A DNA stretch of 5,150 nucleotides. Origin: Acetofilamentum sp. (GTDB taxonomy: Bacteria; Bacteroidota; Bacteroidia; Bacteroidales; JAFGXI01). This document shows, piece after piece, positions 1 through 5,123 of this stretch (positions within the stretch are counted from its first letter, which is position 1; every line of letters starts with the position of its first letter). Where the stretch lies: positions 1 to 5,150 of the forward strand of contig DYOK01000183.1 in assembly GCA_020720565.1 (NCBI GenBank), in the 5' to 3' direction. Position numbers and translations under genes: made by a program. Below the pieces are notes generated by a model. The model worked only from the letters and a program-made list of their open reading frames with translations. It searched no databases and had not been told where the DNA came from.

Positions 1-69
1 TATACCTAGCAACTTATCATACTATTAGGTAAATAAAATACGATAATAAATTACAAAAAATACTTAAAA
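1..69 (+). repeat. Dispersed intergenic repeat, copy C (partial, cut by the window edge)
   Basis: The first 69 bases align without gaps to the right-hand part of copy A (minus strand, 2989 to 2921) at about 53 of 69 positions. Shared blocks include GCAA-TTATCA, AAAATACGA and ACTTAAAA. The left part, with the hairpin and the TATTTCTATTTTT tract, would lie outside the window. Both sequences are AT-rich, so part of the identity is composition. The ordered blocks at equal spacing make common origin likely but less certain than for copies A and B. The copy ends about 22 nt from the delta' stop codon. Confidence 0.5.
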
Positions 70-83
70 AACCCATTTGGGGT
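66..83 (-). terminator. Weak candidate terminator after the delta' gene
   Basis: Eight bases past the delta' stop codon, the minus strand reads ACCC-CAAAT-GGGT, a four-pair stem with a five-base loop. It runs directly into six T residues, and another T run follows at 60-55. Position and T tract fit an intrinsic terminator, but the stem is short, so this is tentative. Confidence 0.35.
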
Positions 84-91
84 GTGCTTAA

Positions 92-1216
92 TTAGCCCAT
101 TTTAAATGCCCTAACCATCTCGATTGCTAATACCTGAAATTGAATCTTGACATTGGCGTTGCGTTCAATTTGCTCAATGGTTTGGTTAAAGCTAGTGTAA
201 ATTTTTTCGATATTATTGGGGTTGATATAAGTCGAAAACTTTTCGGCAAATTGGAACTCGTCAGCGACCAAACTAACCAAATGGTTTTGCTGTAAGTTGA
301 GCATAAAATTATCTCGAATATACCGAATTGAGTAATTTAAAAAGCCTTTAACTTCAACTTTATCTGTTTTGATAATTTCGTCGATCAGTTTGATTAAATC
401 GAGCATACTATTTTTATAGCTTAATCGCATAAACTGAACAAACCATTCGTGATAACGTTGGCTTTGTTCCGATTGCGAAATGGCTTCGAGTGTTTTAAGT
501 ACGCTTCCTTTGCCATATTTTAAGGCGAAATTTCTTAAATCGTCCGAAATTTGATATTCTTTTTCGATATATTGTTTGAGCGAATCAGAGTCGATGGGTG
601 GTATTTTAATTTGCTGAACTCTAGACAGAATGGTACTCAACATAAAGTCAAGATTCTCGGCTATCAGAATTAGCACAGTTTTTTCGGATGGTTCTTCGAG
701 TGTTTTAAGTAGTTTGTTAGCGGTTTGTACATTCATTTTCTCGGCCAACCATATAATCATGACTTTGTGTTCCGCCTCAAAAGGTTTAAAGTTGAGTTTT
801 TTAATCATTTCGGAACTTTCGTCGACATAAATAGCACTCGATTTTTTTCCATCGCCTAATGCTTCGTTCCAATCGGCATAAGAAAAATATACCGAATGGT
901 CGAGTTGAGCTCGCCACTCAGAAATATACGTATCAGAAATTGACTTTTTGCTTCCGTCTTTAATCACGGGAAACACAAAATGAATGTCGGGATGAACCCA
1001 CTTAGCTGCCTTACGACAGGCAGGGCATTCGCCACAAGACTCGTGACCTTGTTTATTTTCGCAAACAATATACTGTGCAAAAGCTAGGGCCAGCGCCTTT
1101 TTCCCAACACCTTCGGGTCCATGAAAAAGCAAGGCATGGCTGAGCCGATTATTCAAAACCAAGTCGCTTAATTGACTAATAACATGTTCTTGTCCAATAA
1201 TATCAGAGAATTTCAT
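92..1216 (-). CDS. holB: DNA polymerase III subunit delta' (clamp-loader subunit)
   Basis: This 374-residue AAA+ protein resembles the delta' subunit of the cytoplasmic clamp loader, which helps load the sliding clamp onto primed DNA. The N-terminus (FSDIIGQEHV, then LSHALLFHGPEGVGKK at about 25-40) is typical of gamma/delta' proteins. A four-cysteine zinc module follows (C52, C61, C64, C67), then HPDIHFVFPV at 75-84. KLLKTLEEP (168-176) is the family's signature before sensor 1, and SRV (198-200) stands where many members have SRC. The Walker A lysine K39 is followed by K40 instead of Thr/Ser, and the Walker B segment reads KVMIIWLAEKMN without the DE pair. Both fit a subunit that does not hydrolyse ATP, as is known for E. 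coli delta'. The C-terminal helical domain is present. The start is the ATG before MKFSDIIGQ, with no Shine-Dalgarno. It lies 27 nt after the phosphatase-fold gene, so co-transcription is likely. Confidence 0.9.
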   Translation of the reverse strand: MKFSDIIGQEHVISQLSDLVLNNRLSHALLFHGPEGVGKKALALAFAQYIVCENKQGHESCGECPACRKAAKWVHPDIHFVFPVIKDGSKKSISDTYISEWRAQLDHSVYFSYADWNEALGDGKKSSAIYVDESSEMIKKLNFKPFEAEHKVMIIWLAEKMNVQTANKLLKTLEEPSEKTVLILIAENLDFMLSTILSRVQQIKIPPIDSDSLKQYIEKEYQISDDLRNFALKYGKGSVLKTLEAISQSEQSQRYHEWFVQFMRLSYKNSMLDLIKLIDEIIKTDKVEVKGFLNYSIRYIRDNFMLNLQQNHLVSLVADEFQFAEKFSTYINPNNIEKIYTSFNQTIEQIERNANVKIQFQVLAIEMVRAFKMG

Positions 1217-1243
1217 AAGAGATATTTTTTTAGATAACCGACA

Positions 1244-2917
1244 TTATTTTAAAAGGTTTTCGATAGGTTTTCCACTACAACCGTTGGGTTTTGCAATGTT
1301 CAAAAACTGTGAGAGTGTGGGAGCAATATCAATTAAATCGATAGGTTCTGTTCGCTCTTGTCGTTTGATTCGCCAACCAAAGAAAATTAGAGGTACGTGC
1401 GTGTCATATACGTAGGGCGAATTGCTCGAGGTGGTTTGTGTAATGTCTTCGAGCCAGCCAGGTTTCAAGTTTATCATCACATCACCTGAACGTTTTTGGT
1501 TAAACGAATTTTGCATCTTCGACATCAAACCATTATTAAATTCAGATGCTAATACAGTGCTAGCCGAAACGGCATTGGCTACTCCGTCGTATTGAATCAT
1601 AAATTCAACCACTTTTTGGCGGAATTCTTCCAAATCGATTTTACTGTCTTCGATTAAAGTTTTGTTGAGATATATTTGCTGATTATAATACAATTTAATC
1701 CATTCGCCTTTGCCATAAGTTGCATTCAGATAGCTTTTTAGCAATGCAATGGCATAGTAACTTTTAAATTGTCCCGAAGGAATTCCTCGTTCTTCGAGAT
1801 ATGCAGGCGAATAGGCCACACCATGGTTTGAGGTTAAAATAACCAGAACGTTGTGCTTACCAATTTCTTGGTCTAAGAATTTGAGAAAGAAGCCTAATTC
1901 TTGGTCTAAACGAAGATAAGCGTCTTGTGTTTCGACTGCATTGGGGCCAAATCGGTTGCTAATACCTTTGGTAGCTGAAAAATTGAGCATTAAAAAATCG
2001 GGATGCACATCTTTTCCCATCTCTTCTTTTACAATGGTTTCGATTGCAAAATCTTTCGTATACGAGTTTCCAAAGGGTATTTGATTCAACACACTATAAT
2101 CGGGGAAGCCGCCTTTGGCATTGCTTATTGCTGAAAGGTCGTAAGGAAATCGATTTAATTTAGCACCAAATCCATATTCGTAAACCGATGAATCGGGACT
2201 ACTTTCTTTGTACTGCGAAGGATCTAAAAAAGTAGTCCATTGACGATCGAGGTACGACAGTGCGGTCTTTTTGTCGTTAAATGCTTTGACCCAATTGGGT
2301 AAGCTTTTTTGATAAAATGAACTGGTAATCCATTGTCCTGTTTGTTCGTCGAGCCAGTAGGCCGAATGCGCCAAATGTCCACCCGACAATACTGCCGAAA
2401 CGGGATCTAAACCTAAGCTGATTACTTTTGATTGGCTATCGACTAATTTCAATTCGTCACTTACTGTGCTTGTAACAAGTTGGCTAGGTGAATGTTGTCC
2501 GTAATTGCTATTTGAACCTACCGTGTTGATTTTCCCGTTTTGTGTGCTTTTAACGTTAGCATTGCTAATGCTGTTATACCATTGGTCGGCCACAATCCCA
2601 TGTGTACTCGGATTGGTTCCAGTAACAATGGTGGCGTAACCTGGCGAGGATTGGGTGAATAAATAGTTGATTTGCGCGTCTTTAAAATAGCTGCCTTCCA
2701 AAGAGATTCTTTTAAAGCCATCATCGCCAAATTTGTTCCAAAAGCGGTCGATAAAATCGTAACGCATTTGCTCGATGACAATGGTAACAATCAATTTGGG
2801 TTTTTCGGGAGGAATGGCTCTGTTATCTTGTGCCGAACACAAATTTGAGTTAAACAGAGCGAAGCCGAAAATTACAGGGCTAATGAGATGAAAAATATTT
2901 TTGTTTTGAATCTTCAT
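1244..2917 (-). CDS. Exported alkaline phosphatase (PafA/SPAP)-fold protein, probable pseudoenzyme
   Basis: This is a 557-residue protein, about the usual length for PafA-type phosphodiesterase/phosphomonoesterases. A Sec signal peptide (residues 1-29, probable cut after CSA and before Q30) places it in the periplasm. The fold markers are in order: VIEQMRYDF (47-55), SPGYATIVTG (91-100) with the expected nucleophile Thr96, STHGIVADQWYN (104-115), GGHLAHSAYW (179-188), FSATKGISNRFGP (313-325), TSNHGV (362-367) and SPYVYDTHVPLIFFG (500-514). The catalytic positions are largely replaced. By alignment to PafA (numbering recalled), Zn ligands D38, D305, H309, D352 and H486 correspond to E49, K317, N321, N364 and N499. 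Substrate-binding N100, K162 and R164 correspond to D111, D171 and V173. Only Thr96 and H365 (PafA H353) remain. The frame is intact, which argues against simple decay. I infer a non-catalytic or changed role, perhaps binding, but cannot name it. It probably starts a unit with the delta' gene. Confidence 0.85.
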   Translation of the reverse strand: MKIQNKNIFHLISPVIFGFALFNSNLCSAQDNRAIPPEKPKLIVTIVIEQMRYDFIDRFWNKFGDDGFKRISLEGSYFKDAQINYLFTQSSPGYATIVTGTNPSTHGIVADQWYNSISNANVKSTQNGKINTVGSNSNYGQHSPSQLVTSTVSDELKLVDSQSKVISLGLDPVSAVLSGGHLAHSAYWLDEQTGQWITSSFYQKSLPNWVKAFNDKKTALSYLDRQWTTFLDPSQYKESSPDSSVYEYGFGAKLNRFPYDLSAISNAKGGFPDYSVLNQIPFGNSYTKDFAIETIVKEEMGKDVHPDFLMLNFSATKGISNRFGPNAVETQDAYLRLDQELGFFLKFLDQEIGKHNVLVILTSNHGVAYSPAYLEERGIPSGQFKSYYAIALLKSYLNATYGKGEWIKLYYNQQIYLNKTLIEDSKIDLEEFRQKVVEFMIQYDGVANAVSASTVLASEFNNGLMSKMQNSFNQKRSGDVMINLKPGWLEDITQTTSSNSPYVYDTHVPLIFFGWRIKRQERTEPIDLIDIAPTLSQFLNIAKPNGCSGKPIENLLK

Positions 2918-2920
2918 GCG

Positions 2921-3015
2921 TTTTAAGTGTTTTGTATAATTTTTTGTCGTATTTTGTTGTTCTATGAGCTTGATAAATTGCCAGTTATAAAAAATAGAAA
3001 TAGGTCTAAGACCTC
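2921..3015 (-). repeat. Dispersed intergenic repeat, copy A (fullest copy)
   Basis: Read on the minus strand, this roughly 95-nt element starts with the AGGTC/GACCT hairpin, continues through TATTTCTATTTTTTATAACTGG and TTTATCA, and ends in CACTTAAAAC four bases before the start codon of the phosphatase-fold gene. It fills most of the 117-nt gap. Its first 45 nt match 4427-4470 on the plus strand at about 38 of 44 aligned bases, including 17 identical bases in a row. Its last 69 nt match plus-strand positions 1-69 at about 53 of 69 without gaps. The boundaries are estimates from these alignments, made by eye. Confidence 0.7.
2988..3014 (-). terminator. Probable intrinsic terminator after the class IV aminotransferase gene
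   Basis: About 20 nt past the aminotransferase stop codon, the minus strand forms AGGTC-TTA-GACCT, a perfect five-pair stem with a three-base loop (3014-3002). It is followed by ATTTCTATTTTTTA, a T-rich tract. The stem is short but well placed between two genes of the same direction. It is also the left end of the dispersed repeat described at 2921-3015, so its terminator role could be incidental. Confidence 0.4.
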
Positions 3016-3034
3016 ATGTCGAAATTGAAATGTT

Positions 3035-3901
3035 TTATTGAGTACTTTGAATTATGTCTGTTACCAGAGCTTGTTGAATTAGTTTGGTTTGTTTGTTGTC
3101 GTATCTTTTGTCGCGAAATGCGCCCACCCATTGAATCCCTTGGATGGCGTTCGTCAAGAATATTTCGTCGAAATGAGGTAAATCGACCACTTTAACGGCT
3201 TGATTTTGTTCAACCTTATAGCCCAATTGGGGTAAAAAGTCGATCACTTTTCGACGAAAAACACCTTGTAAACAACCCGAATGCTGATGAGGTGTAATTA
3301 TATTTTGACCTTGAATAAAGAAGATATTAGATGAGATGCTTTCAATAATCTGATTTTTAGAGTTTTGCAACATGCAATCGTCAACACCCCATTCTTGTTT
3401 TTGAATTCCTGCCAAAATTGAAGTCGTGGCATGTAACGATTTGTAAAAATTGGGGTTTTGTTCGTTTTTACAATGCTCATCGAAAACTTCGATACTCAAG
3501 CCTTGTTTGTTCAAAGGATACGAATCACTTTCGAGCACCGAACTTTCGATAATAAACGAAGCTTTTTGTGAACTTGGGGTATAAAATCCTTCGCCTTCTC
3601 TAAAAATGCTCATCCTAATTCGAGAACCTTTAAAATGGTGGTTAGCATTGACCAAGTGTGCAATATCTTTTAAAAGTAGAGTGGGATGGGATAGGAGCTC
3701 ATTTTCTAGTTTTAAAAACTGCATGGCATTTTGCCATCGCTCCACGTGATAGTCGTACAATTGAATGCCTCCAAATGCATAGTGCATGGTTTCGAAAAAT
3801 CCATCAGCATATTTAAACCCACGGTTGTTCCATGGAATTACAAGCTTGTCGCGATGCACAAACCTGCCATTATAACATACAAATTGATTAACTTTTGACA
3901 T
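3035..3901 (-). CDS. PLP-dependent class IV aminotransferase / aminodeoxychorismate lyase-like protein
   Basis: This 288-residue cytoplasmic enzyme is of fold-type IV, the family of branched-chain and D-amino-acid aminotransferases and of PabC, which makes 4-aminobenzoate for folate. The N-terminal domain shows NNRGFKYADGFFETM (25-39), the usual RG.xxGDGxFET block, and YDYHVERWQNAM (49-60) with the conserved His52 and Arg55. The likely Schiff-base lysine is K154 in NFYKSLHATTS. E187 in QIIESISSNIFFI is the expected partner of the pyridine nitrogen, followed by the SSNIF motif. GCLQGVFRRKVIDFL (209-223) and EIFLTNAIQGIQWV (246-259) are the phosphate-binding and C-terminal blocks. Length and motifs are complete, so it should be active. 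The sequence does not decide between lyase and aminotransferase, and no other folate gene is in the window to help. The ATG sits 3 nt after the HAD gene's stop, so translational coupling is likely. Confidence 0.85.
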   Translation of the reverse strand: MSKVNQFVCYNGRFVHRDKLVIPWNNRGFKYADGFFETMHYAFGGIQLYDYHVERWQNAMQFLKLENELLSHPTLLLKDIAHLVNANHHFKGSRIRMSIFREGEGFYTPSSQKASFIIESSVLESDSYPLNKQGLSIEVFDEHCKNEQNPNFYKSLHATTSILAGIQKQEWGVDDCMLQNSKNQIIESISSNIFFIQGQNIITPHQHSGCLQGVFRRKVIDFLPQLGYKVEQNQAVKVVDLPHFDEIFLTNAIQGIQWVGAFRDKRYDNKQTKLIQQALVTDIIQSTQ

Positions 3902-3904
3902 TTT

Positions 3905-4393
3905 TTATGGCTTAACTATTTCTCGACAAATATCCAAAATGCTTTGATTCGATTCTATTTTGAACGATTTTAATCCGACTTTTTCGCCTGCCACAATATC
4001 GCGAACACTGTCGCCAATTAAAAACGATTGTTTGGGATCGATTTCGAAACGTGCCAATGCTTTTTCGATGAGTAAACTTTCAGGTTTTCTACAGAGACAA
4101 GCACCATGTTCGGGATGATGCGTACAATAATAAATCTCGTCGATATGCCCGCCAGATTTTTTAATTTCGTCCATCATAAATTGATGGGTATTTTCAACAT
4201 CTTCAATTCGATATTTCCCTTTTGCAATTCCGCTTTGGTTCGAAATAACAATAATTAAGAAACCATTTTGATGCAGTAGTGCGATACTTTTAAGTACATC
4301 GTCGATAAAACGAAATTTATCTTTCGAAAAAGTGTAATATTCTTCATTGTGATTGATAACCCCATCGCGATCTAAAAAAACAGCTTTATTCAT
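3905..4393 (-). CDS. HAD-IIIA family phosphatase, GmhB/HisB-N type
   Basis: This 162-residue soluble HAD hydrolase has a complete active site. Motif I is FLDRDGVIN, with nucleophile Asp8 and acid/base Asp10. Motif II is ISNQSGI, with Ser51. Motif III is Lys103 in CRKP, and motif IV is GDSVRD, with Asp128 and Asp132. A zinc loop is formed by C90, H92, C99 and C101 (C-T-H-H-P...C-L-C-R-K-P). This arrangement is known from D-glycero-D-manno-heptose-1,7-bisphosphate 7-phosphatase (GmhB, LPS or S-layer heptose synthesis) and from the histidinol-phosphatase domain of HisB. The loop between H92 and C99 is short, nearer HisB than E. coli GmhB, which matters because it shapes substrate choice. No other heptose or histidine gene is nearby, so the substrate stays open. 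The ATG directly before NKAVFLDRDG is the only sensible start. It leads the following class IV enzyme gene by 3 nt. Confidence 0.87.
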   Translation of the reverse strand: MNKAVFLDRDGVINHNEEYYTFSKDKFRFIDDVLKSIALLHQNGFLIIVISNQSGIAKGKYRIEDVENTHQFMMDEIKKSGGHIDEIYYCTHHPEHGACLCRKPESLLIEKALARFEIDPKQSFLIGDSVRDIVAGEKVGLKSFKIESNQSILDICREIVKP

Positions 4394-4426
4394 TGTTGGT
4401 TTAACGAAATTTAAAAAAATTAAATT

Positions 4427-4494
4427 AAGGTATTCGACCTATTTCTATTTTTGTAACTGGAATTTTATCAGGTGTTTTGGATTTTAAAATCCGA
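4427..4494 (+). repeat. Dispersed intergenic repeat, copy B (inverted relative to copy A)
   Basis: This plus-strand copy lies in the 121-nt gap between the rhomboid and HAD genes. It opens with AGGT-ATTCG-ACCT, a weaker version of the copy A hairpin, then GACCTATTTCTATTTTT identical to copy A, then TAACTGG and TTTATCA. After a 15-nt stretch of unrelated sequence comes AAAATCCGA, matching AAAATACGA at the same spacing in the other two copies. Beyond 4494 the similarity fades, though weak resemblance may run up to the rhomboid stop codon. The orientation is opposite to transcription of the flanking genes, unlike copy A. Confidence 0.7.
4479..4492. repeat. 14-nt perfect palindrome upstream of the HAD gene
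   Basis: GGATTTTAAAATCC reads the same on both strands. It lies about 90 nt before the HAD start codon, inside the part of repeat copy B that differs from copies A and C. As RNA it would form a small stem with no T tract after it on the minus strand, so it does not look like a terminator of the rhomboid gene. It could be an operator for a dimeric regulator, or chance in AT-rich DNA. Confidence 0.35.
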
Positions 4495-4514
4495 AATTAT
4501 ATGATTCAAATTAC

Positions 4515-5123
4515 TCAAGATATCAATACTTCGATAAAACGGTAAAATAGCTCGGGTTTAATAATAATCGGAAAACTAAAACCAAATAAGGCTCCAAAAA
4601 AGTGGGCATTATGTCCAATATTATCATTTGCTTTTTTCCCCATATAGTAAGAATAGCCTAAATAAAGTATGGCAAACAAAATCCCCGGTATAGGTAAAAC
4701 GGCAAAAAAATAGATTTTATGCCAAGGGTCAAAGAAAATGTCGGCAAAAACTACAGCCGATACCGCCCCCGAAGCGCCCACCGCATGATACCAATCGTGG
4801 TCTTTGTGTTGCGAATAGTCCCACAAACTCGAAATGGGAATGGAAAAAACATACATTACGGCAAACAGAAGACTGTTTAAATCGCCAAATATTTGCCCAA
4901 AATGGGATAATAATGCGACTCCAAAAGAGAAAAACACCATCATATTGATAATCAAGTGCATCCAATCGGCATGCACCAAACCATGAGAAAACCAGCGGTA
5001 GTGGGCGCCTTGACGTTTGATTTGAAAAGGCGAAAAATCGAGCTTCTCCATCAATTCTGGTTTACGGAACGACAAAAAAGAAACTAAAATGGTTAATAAA
5101 CCTATGGTGATAACAATATTCAT
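4515..5123 (-). CDS. Rhomboid-family intramembrane serine protease
   Basis: This 202-residue inner-membrane protein has about six hydrophobic helices (roughly 1-19, 54-76, 83-100, 114-131, 137-160 and 172-188), the bacterial rhomboid core without extra domains. The catalytic elements are all seen. Ser118 lies in GASG (116-119). His174 lies in HFFGALFG (the HxxGxxxG helix). H56 and N60 of WMHLIINM provide the HxxxN oxyanion residues. Rhomboids cut transmembrane segments of other proteins within the bilayer, and the substrate here cannot be told. A hydrophilic loop rich in His and Asp (about 101-113, WDYSQHKDHDWYH) precedes the serine helix, where GlpG has its L3/L4 region. The start ATG leaves only 27 nt to the window edge, so upstream partners are unknown. 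A 121-nt gap with repeat copy B separates it from the HAD gene, which suggests separate transcription. Confidence 0.88.
   Translation of the reverse strand: MNIVITIGLLTILVSFLSFRKPELMEKLDFSPFQIKRQGAHYRWFSHGLVHADWMHLIINMMVFFSFGVALLSHFGQIFGDLNSLLFAVMYVFSIPISSLWDYSQHKDHDWYHAVGASGAVSAVVFADIFFDPWHKIYFFAVLPIPGILFAILYLGYSYYMGKKANDNIGHNAHFFGALFGFSFPIIIKPELFYRFIEVLIS

Noticed and set aside
630..830. Short plus-strand open frame of 66 codons inside the delta' gene
   Set aside because: It is fully covered by the well-supported delta' gene on the other strand, has no recognisable motif, and nothing suggests a promoter.
2518..2790. 90-codon minus-strand frame inside the phosphatase-fold gene
   Set aside because: It is an out-of-frame shadow of conserved phosphatase-fold sequence with no family resemblance of its own.
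1244..2917. Phosphatase-fold gene as a decayed pseudogene or a product of sequencing errors
   Set aside because: The frame is open over the full family length, flanking residues of each motif are intact, and the substituted codons read cleanly, so an intact pseudoenzyme gene is the better reading.
2918..3034. Small RNA gene or riboswitch before the phosphatase-fold gene
   Set aside because: Apart from the terminator-like hairpin I see no structured or recognisable RNA; the similarity to two other gaps is better explained by a dispersed repeat.
3298..3480. 60-codon minus-strand frame inside the class IV aminotransferase gene
   Set aside because: It overlaps the PLP-lysine region of a complete gene in another frame and shows no independent features.
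3905..4393. Evidence for a heptose/LPS biosynthesis locus from the GmhB-like gene
   Set aside because: No GmhA, HldE/HddA or glycosyltransferase gene is present, and the zinc loop is not clearly GmhB-type.
4394..4514. Bacteroidota-type promoter (TTTG / TAnnTTTG) for the HAD gene
   Set aside because: Blocks such as TAATTTCG come close, but no pair has both the right sequence and the expected spacing.
4729..4965. 78-codon frame rich in Phe, Cys and Trp inside the rhomboid gene
   Set aside because: The odd composition is what a shifted frame of membrane-helix codons produces; the rhomboid frame explains the DNA.
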